A DNA stretch of 64,000 bases from Pleurodeles waltl. Lineage: Eukaryota > Chordata > Amphibia > Caudata > Salamandridae. The stretch is from assembly GCF_031143425.1 (NCBI RefSeq), contig NC_090440.1:1268629123-1268693122 (forward strand). Reading direction: 5' to 3'. The notes under the pieces are model-generated. The model saw only the letters and a program-made list of their open reading frames with translations, did no database searches and had not been told where the DNA came from. Made by a program: the position numbers and the translations under genes. Shown in pieces: positions 34,585 to 47,800 of this stretch (positions within the stretch are counted from its first letter, which is position 1; every line of letters begins with the position of its first letter).

Positions 34585-37500
34585 TCAGAGGTTTGCCCTC
34601 CTCAGGATTTTTTTGATAGACCTCAGTCTCCTGCTGCTGTGGGCCACCTCTTGCTGGAGACTGTCCATGCGCCTCATCATCCGTTGAATGTCCCGTTGGA
34701 GGTGGCGCAATGCTTCCACGTCCATAACACCTGCTGTGGTGGTTTGTGTTGCACTCGATATTACAGGTGCTGGTGCCGTGGTTGGAGGTGGTGGTACAGA
34801 TGGTGCAGCAGTTGTGCCTTGTGCTGCTGCTGATGAGGGTCCAGCTGGAGTGGCTGATATCCCAGTGTCCACTGTGGCTGCAGTTGGTGTGTTGGCGGCT
34901 GTTGTGTCCAATGCTGGCCCCACTTGGCTAAAAGCCCTCCATGCACCTGTGGCTCTTTCTTGCCGATACCGCCTTCCCATCATGTGTTACCCAGCCTGCA
35001 CATTGAGGATGTGCCAGGACTGCACTGCCCGCCTCTGAAACTCACGGGTTTCCTGGGCATTCATGTTGGCAGCTCTAAAAAAGAGACAGGCAAACAGTGT
35101 TATCATGTTGTGATACTTGTACAGATGATATTCTAACACTTCCTCACAAATAGCACATGCAGTCCAAATCACAGTACAGGTGATAGAATGCCCCTAAGGA
35201 ATGACATGCCAAAGCAGCCTACCCATCAACTATCTTACTGCATAGCAATGCACAACAAGGTGTGTACCAAATTAACTGATCTCTGCATATATGTAGTGCT
35301 ATTGGTCACATTACAAATGATGCAAGTACTCAACATGTGCCAGAACAACTAATCCCTATCTTCTGGATCAACTTCAAGGCACACAAGACCTGTGATTTGT
35401 ATGGAACTGGCAGGATGGTATGCAGTTGGTAATCATGAGGAGTCATTGTAGTGCGGCACATATGAATGCTTATATTACATATCTGTCATCTACACTGTGA
35501 CCATCACACCTAGCTACATATATTTTCTCCCCCTAACCCTGTGCCTCAGGGGAGGATGGGTATGCAATACATTTTTCAAACATCAAGGACAACCATGAAG
35601 CTTTGTCCAGCTGTACATTGATTTAGTTAGTGTGACACAGGTGAGGAGGCCTGCCAACTAGGAGTGAGTCAACCATTGGTCAATCACATCTACATTCATG
35701 TTTCCATTTGTGGACAACCATTAACATCAGATCTCACTGACACATTTCCTAAATCAACCACATTGATGTTAGCACACATCTGGCCTTGACCTGCATGCAC
35801 GTCTATGACATATAACTTAAGTGCCGCGTAAATGGAGTACAACATGTGGGGCTAGATGCTGGGGGACTGTCCCCCATACAGTCCTACATGTTCATTACAT
35901 TACAGGGATGTGCAAATTTGTGTGTAAAACCAATGCATCACTGTTTTGTGTGAATTAAGGTATGACTTGCTGACTAAATTATGACACTGGCCACCTCCAA
36001 ATCAATTGTGGGCATACATGTGGCTACAAATCACCTTGTTAACCTGCCCATGCCTATTGCACAGCACTAGACTCCCAATATATGACTCTCTGCCAGTGAA
36101 TGTCTAACTCTTCCATGGAACACTATGTCAACCTCCTGTCAAGTCACATATATCTGATCACGTGCCAGCTCATCATATTTTGCAATGAGTCCAACACACA
36201 GGAGTCAATCACACAACAGCTGCAAACACAACACAGGACAAACATTTTCATACTTACTGGATACGTCTGGGTCCTCGAATCGAGCCACTTCACCTATGGT
36301 GTATGGGGCTGGTCCACCTGTAAAATATGGAAGGGTGATATATGCTCAATGTCCGATCACTGTACAAACGTGGGAACAACAAACCACTGTGTGTGACATT
36401 TCATATGATAGAGCTGCACATCAGGCATGAAGATACTCCAACAGACAAAGCACTGAAAACATGCATTGACACTATCACTCCAGTGAGTAATAGACACACA
36501 TATGCACACATGCACTGGCCCTAACAATCATGTGGTGCCAAACCTGACTACACAATTTTGTGGATAATACATTCCAGATGGTACTCCATTTCATCATTTG
36601 TTATTGGGAGACAAATGCAATGCCCCATTCCTGGTGCACTGCAATACCAGTGACTCAGGTATTGAGGCTTGTGCATCAAGGGACAATGAGTAACTGTGTG
36701 ATGGACAGGTGGGTTGATTTGCTTTCAGGAATTATTGTGCTTTCAGTGGTCCATAATAGGTGTGCCAGTGTTGTGTGTAGGTTACGTATGACCTAATGGC
36801 AGTGTCCCCTAAGCCGTATATGTCCCCTATGACAACATGATGGCAGGGATCCTGTGTGGGAAATGATGACAATGTAACACTAAACATGTGTTGGCCACTT
36901 TTCTGACCCAAACTGGAAAATAATGTATGCTGACGGTGTCTTAGTTGATCATCGTTGACAGAATGCATGGGCACAAGTGTAGTCATTGCACCTGAAATGT
37001 GTCACTCAGGGCCATGTGTACCTATATCAGGCATTGCGAATCACACATTGCAAGATTCAGCAACTCCAAATTAGCAAGTTGGGTGATCAGAGGTGGTACA
37101 CCCGAAATGACACTGTTTGCAAATGAAAAATGGGGTAGTAAATGTCCTGCTTCTTCAATCATGATGAGGTAGGTCTCTATTTGAAAACCCCTTGGGAATG
37201 GTGGCACTCACAGGAATGCTGGCCTGCTGAGCTCAGCAGACCACCATGTCTGTGTCTGCCTTTGTACTGAGATGTTTACATTTGTAGAAATGCTGCAATA
37301 TGTCAGCAGGGGTGTGCAGAAAGTAATTTAACAACCTATTTTTTCACTAGAATAGTATTATGGAAGCAGTCAGTGGTCCCTTGCACAACATCATGCTCAG
37401 AAATAGTTTGTGACCATGCATTCACAAAGAGCAGGGATCCCATGCTGACTCTTTCACTTTTGAAAATGGGTTGGCACCAATGTGACACAGAAGGTAACTA

Positions 37501-38400
37501 CAATAGCTCAGTCCTGGTAATTGTGCCCACGCAAAAAATGTGGTAGGGGCCTGCTACTCAATGATAGGATTTCAACGCCTAATCTGAAATGCCACTAGAA
37601 GACCCTGTTTTGTGATAGTGCAATCTGGTTGCATAATGGCCCATTTTGGTTTGGCCATGTGGATGATTATTTGTCCTGACATAAACACACGGATACAATG
37701 AACTTAGGCCCAGATGTCTATTTTATTTTGTGTCGCATTTGCTTAATTTGTTGACGCAACAGCTGTGCAAATTTTCAAAATAAATTTGTATGTTGCAAGT
37801 GTGCGCTACTTTTGCATCCAGAAATTACGGAAATGCAGCACAAAAAAAGTAGAAATATGGGCCTAAGATAATAGTGAAGGTTATGAAGAGCTTGGTACGT
37901 ATGGCCTTGATTACTGTACGGACATGGTTCAACAAAACTGTGGACTGCATTGTTACCATGTGTTACCATGTGTTATACATCACATTCCTGGTACACTTAC
38001 AGTGTGTTCAACTTGTATTCCAAATGCCCACAAACATTGCATGCAGCATGTCACAACATCTGCTACTGTCACTCCAGAGCATTGTACTGTACACATTAGT
38101 CAATTTGATACTCACCAACAGGGCCATCAATCACCACACCCAGGTGGTCCAGCAGGTCCTGCTCTCGGGCCACCAGGTCAGCCCAGCAATGCTTCAGCTG
38201 GTGCTCATTCCGTTGTGTGTTGAAAATTCGCCTCAGGTGGAACAGCATTTTTACCCACCTCAGCCGTCTTGCCTCCGTGTGATACCCCTGTATCAGACGG
38301 CCCCAGCCTCCAACATCATGGGGAGGAAGTGGCACACCAGCCACACAAATGCCCCAAGCTCCTTCTCACCCATGAGCCCCAGCCGTGACCTTCCCGACAT
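34585..38400 (-). pseudogene. Harbinger-2 Myb-like protein, three exons
   Basis: Exon 1 (38400-38116) starts at ATG with a Met-Ser-Gly-Arg opening. It has spaced tryptophans in FVWLVCHFLP, RWVKMLFHLRRIFNTQRNEH and KHCWADLVAREQDLLDHLGV, a Myb/SANT-like trihelix pattern, and a frameshift near 38300. Its donor is GTGAGT. Exon 2 (36317-36258, 60 nt) lies between a TTTTACAG acceptor and GTAAGTATG donor and encodes APYTIGEVARFEDPDVS. Exon 3 (about 35072-34585) follows a T-rich AG and contains NMNAQETREFQRRAVQSW, a TAA at 34987-34989 inside the frame, a Pro/Ala/Thr-rich linker, and a C-terminal coiled coil with RLRSIKKILRR. Exon phases agree across both joins. The role is DNA binding for the transposase, by family analogy. 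Confidence 0.65.
37707..37863. mobile_element. Small MITE (157 bp) inside an intron of the Myb-like gene
   Basis: Ends GGCCCAGATGTCTATTTT and, on the other strand, GGCCCATATTTCTACTTT, flanked by TTA and TAA. No coding capacity. It lies between exons 1 and 2 of the Harbinger-2 Myb-like gene. Confidence 0.75.
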
Positions 38401-38403
38401 CAT

Positions 38404-40821
38404 ACAAAACAGTATTTCAAATGTAAAGAGGGAAAAACAGGGAAAGGAGGTAGAAAAAGGAAACTCCTCTAACCCAATGAAATCCCCAAACTACCCCAAC
38501 TAATCCTGCCCACAAACTGACTCCCAACAGTACAAATATAAATCTAACTACAATTAAAGACACAAAAAACACTTACACAGGACACAAAATCCACTTATTA
38601 AACACCAAAAGACAAAACATAGACCACACAGGAGACAAAATCACAAAATCCACAGAGAAACAATCCAACACACAGCCACACAGTCTGAAAAAATCACAGA
38701 TTGCAAAGTGAAAGTGAAAGTGCACCCATTGTACTTTTTCTGTAAACAGGATATCCTATTACATCACGTCCTGTCTCATTTGCGGCCCGTTTTTTGTCTT
38801 ACGTGTACATTTTTGACGCTTATGTAGTTCAATCCCACGCATTCATGGATCAATACATTTTCAATCCATGGGTATCCGTATGCCTGGGGTGCGCTGGTGG
38901 AATTAACGCTAGGGACCCATTGATGTATATTGTGCATTTGCATCATTTTTTGACACGTTTGCGTCAATATTTCTGACTCAAACTGTGTTTGCGTCATTTT
39001 TCAATTTTTAACATGCATGCAGCCTATAACTAGACAAAGATAGGATGGTATGACCTGCAGTGTGTGTTCTAGTTTTTGGGCACATGTGGCAGACCATGCT
39101 ACTGCGGCCTATAATACTCATACCGTTGTGCAGGATTAGCTCTCTTAACTTACGCAACAGCAGCACAAACTTTGGAAATTAAAATGCAATTTTAAAGTTT
39201 GCGCAGGTGTTGCATCAATAAGGGACAGCAAGGCTACGCTACAAAAAAATGAATCATGGCCCGTGTGTTTAGTGTGTGAATCGACTGTTAAAACTATTTG
39301 TGTGACTCTGTTGGAACGGCATGCAATACATTTGGTGTAATGTTCATGTATGAATGTGTTACAAATAGGTATCACCATCAGGTGCCAATCAATGAGGTAC
39401 AACAGTCATGATATGAGTTTGTAATATCTGTTGCCTCTTTTGCTTGATTTTGGGGGCAATACATTTCCCATGACAAACAATACACAGGAAAGATCGAGGA
39501 CGGCTGATGAGGGCTATGTCAGATATGTTACCCCTCACATCTCATGAAATGTTGGCTACCACTTCATGGTCACTTGTGTGTATACTACCCATGAGTCAGG
39601 CATGTGAACATGTTAGGTAGGTACAGTGGTTGTGACACAGAGCCTCAAATCCAATCATAACATTGTTATGTACACCACAGTTTGACTAATGTAAATGACC
39701 TATGTTCCTCCTGTGGCTATGGTGGACTAGCAGCCCAGGCTGCATGTGTTCACACATTTCCAGTGGTTCATTGCACAACAGTGTCCAGTTCAAGTGTGTA
39801 GCCATGTGTATCCTGTGTTAGTATTGGCCTCAATTGTGTAATGGTTGCGTGCAGGTCTAGTCAGGAGTCTGTGGAGCCAACCCTTGAATTAACAGGGTGT
39901 CCTTCAAAGCAGATTTGACCTAAAGCCAAAGATCAGCTAACGGCATACAAGGGAATAGGGCAGCTATGGTACAGCAGAAATTACAGAAGGGTGATGACTA
40001 AGCAACCTTGTTGTGATCAAATATGTTATGGATCATTAATAGACAAACAGGCAGGATTTGTCACTACATTTGTAAAGAGGGTAGGGCTCTGAACTTCCCA
40101 CAGCAACAGGGAACATCAGTGCCTCTGTGCAGATTAATCTCACAGCTACTCACCATGCAAGCACCATCGAAAGGTGGCGGCAGAAGTGAATCTGTGTCGG
40201 GACCGTCAGGGCACAAACATGAATTGTCCCTACATACACATTAGCAACCCTTGTTTGTTGGGCTGGAGGCACAGTACCAAATCCAGGAATGCAGCCATAT
40301 CACACTGTCACTATTTGTTACTAATGAATACATGCAAAGCCAGACAAAGGATGGGGGCTGGATTTGCCCCCTGGAAAACATGTCCCGGTACATAAAAAAT
40401 AAGAAAACAAATTCAACTATTCTATACAGTTGAGGACTGATCGTAGACTTACCAAACACAATACCCCAAGACGAAACGGAAGGCATAGAAACCAACTATG
40501 AGGCAAATGTGGCCACAGGGAACATCTCTGGTTAATGCAAAGACTGGAGCCAGCCTGGCTAACAGGATGTTCTGTAAGGAACAAACATGAACAAGGCAGA
40601 AAAACAATGAGTCTGACTGGAACAAGCAGGAACAACACTGTGGAAACAAAGAGCAGTTTCAGGTGTAATCAGCACTGTAACACAATCCAACAAGTGCTCT
40701 GAAACACAAATGAATTGTACTCCAATGTACAACAAGGAGCTTCAGGAAATGACAGCTTCCAAGCAGTTCCAGGCAGCAGCAAGGGCAGGTCAGAGTCAAA
40801 TGGCTGGGCTGCATGAGAGTG
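38404..40821. other. Harbinger-2 interior without recognised coding
   Basis: A-rich tract at about 38540-38730. MITE-like fragments with TTTTTGACGC-type words occur near 38800-39000 and 39150-39200. No gene recognised. Confidence 0.4.
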
Positions 40822-41662
40822 CTCACAGGTGTGTGCAGCTTCAGTCTCTCACAGGTCCTGGAGTTGTGAATCCAGTACAAGGGGCCAACCGGACTTTTCA
40901 CAATGGAAGCAATGGACAGCAGATTACAGGTCTTACCGACTACCAGGCAGTGCATTATGGGACCTGAAGTCCATGCAGGCTGAATAAGTAGAACTATAGC
41001 ATGCCATACTGAAAAGGGAAGCACACTGGAGTCAGAATGGGAGTCTGGGTGAGTGTAGATGATGATCCCCAGGGTACAGATAGTCAATTTACAGCGCCCC
41101 CTAGAAAAGGGTGGGCAGAGACTTAAAACATGGCAGTGGCAGGACTTATTACATTGGATGGACTGCGCAGGGCATGTCTTGTGAGCATTGCGTGTCATAC
41201 TTGGGACACTCGTGCTATCCATTTACAGTATTGATGCTCCACTTGTCACCCAAGCTCCCTCACAGGTGTGTGCAGCTTCAGTCTCTCAGAAGTCCTGGAG
41301 GTGAGAATGCAGTATAAGGGGCCAACTGGACTTTTCCCACGAGAAGCAATTGACAGCAGATTACAGGTCTTATCGACTGCCAGGCAGTGCATTATGGAAC
41401 CTGAAGTCCATGCATGCGGATGAATTAGAACTGTGGCATGCCATACTGAAAAGGGAAGCACACAGGAGTCAGAATTGGAGTCTGGGTGAGTGCAGATGAT
41501 GATTCCCAGGGTACAGATTGTCCATTTACAGCGCCCCCTAGAGAAGGGTGGGCAGAGAGTTAAAACATGGCAGTGGGATGGACTGCGCAGGGCATGTCTT
41601 GTGAGCATTGCTTGTCATACCTGGAGCACTCATGCTATCCATTTTGAGGTTTGATGCACTTC
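40822..41662. repeat. 437-bp tandem duplication
   Basis: Units start at 40822 and 41259 with CTCACAGGTGTGTGCAGCTT and share ACAGCGCCCCCTAGA and GCGCAGGGCATGTCTTGTGA. The second unit has small deletions. Moderate divergence. Confidence 0.85.
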
Positions 41663-42045
41663 TTGTAACACATGCTCCTTGCAGAAATAGCTGATGCCAC
41701 ACTTTCCGCTGTCAAGGGTCTGGTCATACATTGGTCATACATTCCTGTTACCAATGCAATTTCACATCCACTGCCTCATGTATGATGCATTATTTCACCT
41801 TATGATTGATGGTGTCATAGTTGGGTGTCATATGCTGCAATGGACCATGTTGGCAACATGGATGTGTCTCATAGTTGTGGTCCTATGACTTTGCTCTTTA
41901 AATGTGAAATAGACAAGATGTATTTCATAAGTACTGTGTGTGATGTTTTCTGTACATTCATACCCATCAAATGTGATGTGGCATCTGAAGTATGCAAATT
42001 TGTCTTTCTCCAATACTCCCTGAGGTAAAACTCTGATTATGATTC

Positions 42046-44482
42046 CTAGAGATCATGTGATGCATAAATAATTACACTGAGCATGGCTGAGTGATAAAGT
42101 GAGCTGTTTAATTCCATAGCATTACAAAGTGGTGATAGTGAGTATTGTTGGAAACAAATTTGTACTATATGTTGTCTGCAACACATTCCTGCAGCTGTGT
42201 TAGGATGTTCCCCCTCATTTCCCCAGACAGCATCCTCCTCCTCCTCTTCAGGCAGTTGTTGTTCAGGTTCATATAGGGGAATGTTCCTCCTAACACATAT
42301 TTTATGCCGGATGGCACAGGTCAAAATGATCTTGCAGGCCATTTCTGGGGAATATGGGAGGTTGCCTCCGGTGATGTCCAGGCACCTGAATCTGGACTTC
42401 AGGCTGCAAAAAGTCAGTTCAACTATGGTGTGTGTCCTCCGATGTGCGTCAATATAGCTCTGCTGCTGTGCTTGGGTTGGCAAATGGGGTCATGATCCAT
42501 GGCTGGATCCCGTAACCCTGATAAGCTGAAAGAGAAAATAAGCGTAAGTATTTTGTTGTTGCTTGCACCAGGAATGTCATTTTGCATGGCAGTTCTTATC
42601 TTGTGTCGTCTGTGACTCATATGTGTTTGTGGTATTGTGTTGGATCCTAGGCTTCTGTGAGGTTCTTTCTGCATTTGGTTGTTTGACTTGCAAAACTTGT
42701 GTTTGGCTAATTGACCTGGTATCTTTGGAATATTTTAAAACTTGTAGTTCAGTGTGTGTCTCCCATGCTTTATGTAGTGAGCAAGATGATTTCATGTGCA
42801 TTCACTGGAGGTGACATGATACGTCCACACACAAAATAGATTCCACTGTGGTGGTAACATGGTTGCACTACATGGCCTGGACATCCCATCCAATTAAACA
42901 TATGTAATTGCAGATGAAATGCAACAGTGAGGCCCTGTGATTTGGCTGGGTGACAATGCACAACACATCTCCATAAGTTGGCAGCACTGAGGTGTTCAGT
43001 AATGACAATGCACAATTGCCCCATGTATGACAAGTTCTATGCAAACCTGTTTTTTTTCTCCTCACCCTGTTGGCTCATGTGCAACCGTGTACCTACAATA
43101 TTGAACTTTCTCCGGGGAAGCTGGCTAACTTGGTTGTGGGGTGGATGTTTTTGTATAGGAAGGTCCATCTCCCTGTACATCTGTTATGTAGATGGGGAAT
43201 TGTCCCTTTCAGTATGTGTAGCAGTGTGCACTTTGCATTAGTGTCACAACATGTTTTCATAGCACAGTCCACTTCCTTATTGCTAGCTGGCAATGTCACC
43301 CCAGGAATGATGTGGGATGTTGATACTGCCTCAATAATTCATGTCACCTTCATTTGAGTAAGCGTCATCATGCTATGTGTCTCATGGTGTTTGACCTGCA
43401 GCAACACACATTGCACACCCCTTACACAGGATATATTGCTTGGAAGGGTGTGGGATTGACTATGTGGCCTTATGTGATATTGAATGGTTAATCTTCCAAG
43501 TTGTACTGCCAGTTAAAGCCATGTCATTGTCACTGTGTGGTTTTAAATTGGTCCCTTGTGGCTTTAGAGTGGCATTTATTGTTATTGGCAGTTGTCATTT
43601 GTCCACAGGTATTAATCCCATTGGGTCAGGATATCAAACATAACTACCAGTGTTACACCTCAGTGTCTTCCTGCCCACGTGTCAATGTAGTGGTGTATGT
43701 CTTGTGTGTCCTACAGGTTTGCTGTGCTGTGTGTATATTATTAGGTTTCTGGACTTACCAACAAGAAGGCCATTGCCACATCGTCCATCCTGGAAGTGCC
43801 GATTGATGGTGCTGTGGCAGAAGATTAAGTAATTATGTATACTCCCAGGATAGTTTGGCAGGATGTTGGTGAACAATCCCTGGTGATCAAGAATGGCCTG
43901 CACATTGATTGAGTGGGTGTGCTTTCTGTTGCGGTATAGGTGCTCGGTTGCAGCAGGTGGCACAATCCGGACATGTGTGCAATCAATGGCACCAAGCACG
44001 TGAGGGAAGCCATTAATTTGGTAAAACCCCTGTTTGGTCTCCTGCTGCCTCTGCTGTGCGGTGGGGAAGCTGATGTTGCTGGGTGTGAGGGAGATGATGG
44101 CATCAAGTACCTTGGGAAGGAAGGCGGAGAATGAGGGCTGTGAAACTCCAGCAACCAGGGCACCGGTAGTTTGAAATGAGCCACTTGCCAACATGTGCAG
44201 GACAGCTAGCAGCTTTGTCTCCATTGGAATAATGTGGGGTGTCTGCAGGCTGGCTGTTAACTGTGGCTCAATTTGGCGCAGCAGTTGCTGTAAGGCTTGC
44301 CAGTTGAGTCTGTACCTCTGGATGATATCATGTCCCCTGAGGCCCAGGAGGGTTGTCCTGGTCCTGAGTAGCCTCTCCTGCCTTCTCTGTTGCCTTTGGG
44401 GTCCACGTTGGTGTGGTGGTAGCTGCTGCTGTTAGTCCTGTGCTCTCCGCCTTCTGGCATGCTGCATGAGTAGCACCTCCAT
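42046..44482 (-). pseudogene. Harbinger-2 DDE transposase, two exons
   Basis: Exon 1 is 44482-43759. It starts at ATG (MEVLLMQHARRRRAQD), meets a TAA at 44434-44432, and continues in the same frame through IIQRYRLNWQAL and the hallmark LASGSFQTTGALVAGVSQP to GAIDCTHVRI (first catalytic Asp) and LYRNRKHTHSINVQ. It ends at donor GTAAGTCC. Exon 2 begins at 42525 after a TTCTCTTTCAG acceptor. The join falls inside the second catalytic block, where GDSGY of the family reads AYQGYG, so the Asp appears lost. A frameshift near 42460 precedes YIDAHRRT and VELTFCSLKSRFRCL (catalytic Glu), and an acidic Glu-rich tail follows. Element 1 has no intron at this point. Dead as an enzyme. Confidence 0.8.
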
Positions 44483-44878
44483 TTCATCCTTCTAGAGCAA
44501 TGATGTTGCTTGTTTGAGTTTTCCTTAAGTAGTGGTGTGTTTGCCCTATTTGAATGCCTACCGTGACCCAGGTGTTTAAATTTGACACAAATTGGGATTT
44601 GCATCATTTTCCAGGTCCGCTTCCCAGCCGTGTGGCATTATTGCCCGGTTGGATAAATATGGTGCACAGGTGTTTGAGTCATTTTTTGAACAGGAAAGCC
44701 TACCTTGCATCTCATTGACGCAAGGCAGTTTCACGCGTCCAGAAAATTATGCAAACTCTCAAGTTTTGATGCTAGACGGGTCTAGCATCAAATTATAAAT
44801 ATGGTGTTAAGTTTGCGCCGGATTAGAGTAAAAATAAATGACGCTAATCCGGCACAAAGGGAGTATAAATATGGGCCC

Positions 44879-47800
44879 AAGTATCCAATGTCTTACAACC
44901 CTGCAGAGAGGGCCACGTCCAACAGATAGTTAACGCCATTAGGGCAGGTTAGGTACTCAGCAGAAATCTAATATGTTAGTGGTGAGGATGAGGAGGTGGG
45001 AGAGATTCCTAGTTGGATGGATGACGGGAGGGAGACATGTGGCACATCATATAATTCATTTCTGTTTCTAAAACATTTCAAAAGCTATGTGTCACAATTA
45101 TTTTTAATAACCACAACATTGGTTATCTTCTACGTGTCAATGATATTCAGGGTCATTCAATGACACAGAATGATTAACAATTGTGACCACCAGTGCTATC
45201 TGTTGTCTGGTTCTGTGACCAGGCCAACTCAGGGAAACATGATGAATTTGCCCTGGTGTAAATTTACGACATCCGGACACAATTCAGCAACACCTGCACA
45301 TTGCCTGAATTCCATTGGAGACAACAACCTGCAGACAGCAAGGGCTCTTTCCTATTTTAACATCAGCTGAGCACAAAACAAAGGCCTGATTTAAAACGCA
45401 TCATCCCTCCTTTTGTTTGAGTATCATCCTGGTTGGGAGACAAGTATAATCTAACACCTATCTGCCAATGTAATGGAAGTAAACAAAGGTGCACAACTAA
45501 CTATCACTCCATAAGTACTTCGGAGAAACTATTGGAGGTTGGCTGTTAACTTTATTCAGCTCCCCATTTAAGAGGTATGCTTGCAATGTAAGAATGAAAG
45601 ATGCATCCGTCTGTATTAGTAATTAAACAAATATTAATGTAAGTTCCTTTGTAGTGCTACTCATCTTATTGTAGGGTGTCAGAGTATTTTATATCACACA
45701 GAGAAACAATAAATCATACAAGTCCGCAAATCAATGAACAGGATCTGTTAAATAAAGCAATGGGGATTATAAGGTGTAGGAATCACATATCACCCATACT
45801 TGTAGACACTGTATGCTAAGATTAAGTGGTCAGGAGAAACACAAAGTCAGTATATGAACTGTAACAAAGTGATTGTGGTGGCAATACTAACAAGAAAATA
45901 TAACTTTGTAAAGGAACCCTTTTTTCAATCTTAGAATAACAATAGACTGAGGGAAAAAAAATAATGATCTAACTCCACGACTTACAGTTTGCATGCAGCT
46001 CCTTTAATCTGGTTAATGGATCATTGTGCTATATTAGAAGGCTTCTGACTTATGAAATGGAACTAGCTCAAGCTCCACACCTCATGACTCCACTCTCTTT
46101 CCTCTGTCACACCTTGACCCCCATTTAATGAGGTAAATTTTGCCCAATTTCAGCACTGGTGACAACCCGACAACCAGGAATTAAAGAACCTGACTATTTT
46201 ATACACAACAGCAAGAACGAAGTTGAAAGTATCAAGATCACCCGGCTGAAAACTGGAAGTCAGGTCTGCCTCGTTGTATGCTGAGAAAATAGTTGAAAGG
46301 GCATTAGAAATGACAATCATAAAGATAAACTGCGGCAGGTGTGTAATCTGTGTGGCCATTTGGATTATATCAAGACTAAAATTCTGCTTTTGACTCTTGA
46401 GGTGCTATGTACATCATGTTTTAGTAAAACAGAAAATATGTAAATCAATGTATTCTTGTGTAATTATATTAATGGGTGGAAAGGCCATGTATGAAATATG
46501 AGTCTGTGTGTGTGGGTGGGAAGAAAGTACTTCTGCAACATTTTACTTGTGCCAAGTATGTGACAAGATAAGGATTTCCAGGACTTGGAGCGCATGGTGA
46601 TTTTGGTAGGCGAACCAATTAAAACCCTTTCTGCAGTAAGGAAATATGCGGTGGAACCAGAGGTCTTTTGTCCACTTTATAAAGCAAACAATTTCTGAAA
46701 GTGAGAATTTGCTTGAAGAGTGCATAACAACGTCCATACACCGAAGTGTGACCTGGGTGGATTAGCACATAAAGTAGTACTAGGGATGATAGGTAATGAT
46801 ATGTGACTGGAGGTTCCCTTCCCTAAAGCATAGTTGCATTAACCATATGTAAAATCCATCCTGAAGAATCTTTGTTGACCAACCTTCAAACTACAAAATA
46901 ATGATAATGCAAAATGAAATAATACCAAAAATCAACAACGATAGACAAGTAGCATGCTCATTCATGCTATAGTAAGTCCTTAGTTAAAGCCTGTGACTTA
47001 AAGAGCAATGTGTCACTTAAAGGAGATTAGAGCACTCTGTGTGATTTTATCGAAGATTTAAGGTGGTTTTGTGCTGTCACCAATTTTGTTGCATGATTCC
47101 AAATCATAAGCAATTCGTGTAAGGCTTAAGGAAATAGTTCAGACAAAGGACACCTTTTCAAACAATATTTACACATTAATAAGTTGAGAACACGCCTTGC
47201 ACTGTTGGTCAATGTCTGGACTGCATTTGACTACTTGTTTACATGAGTTGACAAATGTACACATTAGTACAATTAACCAAAGGGATATACGATCTCAATT
47301 ATGTCTGATTGTACATGTGGGTCCTGCAAGAAAAACATCAATATCCTAATTTCATTTAACATGTCAATATGCACAGTAACAGAGGGAATTGAGTGATTGT
47401 GATACTACTTTTGACACAGTTAACCAATGTACTCTTAATGTATCCGTACTCGTCCATATCTGTTTTCTGGGTAACTCACTGAACTTTGCAAGAAATAATT
47501 TAAAACACTAATTCATCTGGTTCGCCCCAACACTTACCTTGGAAGATATGTTAAAACACTGAAGGTACCATTATTTATTAACTTAGATAATTTAAATGAA
47601 GTCAGATCTCTGAGTAATTCTGTAGTATCTGGAGTTCTATGTGTGTAGCAAAGCCTAAGAAGTCAGTCTATTGGACTCAGTGATTTAGATAAAAAGCTTT
47701 GGAAATATCTGCATAAGTAATGAAATATTGAGTAAATAAACCTGGGAGTGGGTTAATTTAATCATAATTAACTCTCTTTAATGAAATTGATTTCGAAAGG

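Larger units (their letters stand above)
27636..44878. mobile_element. Harbinger element 2, large, degraded, with nested insertions
   Basis: The left end is GGCCCATATTTATAC followed by TTTTTGACGC and a GCCGGCTAACGCCATTC block. The right end is GTATAAATATGGGCCC at 44863-44878, preceded by the GCACAAA and CTAGACGGGTCTAGCATCAAA blocks. These two different ends match the right and left ends, respectively, of the MITE at 56364-57285. Between them lie a coiled-coil gene (+), a Myb-like gene (-) and a transposase (-). About 3.0 kb is a nested LTR, leaving about 14 kb, which is large for the superfamily. The flanks (TTA left, AAG right) do not agree, so a single original insertion is inferred, not shown. 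Confidence 0.55.
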
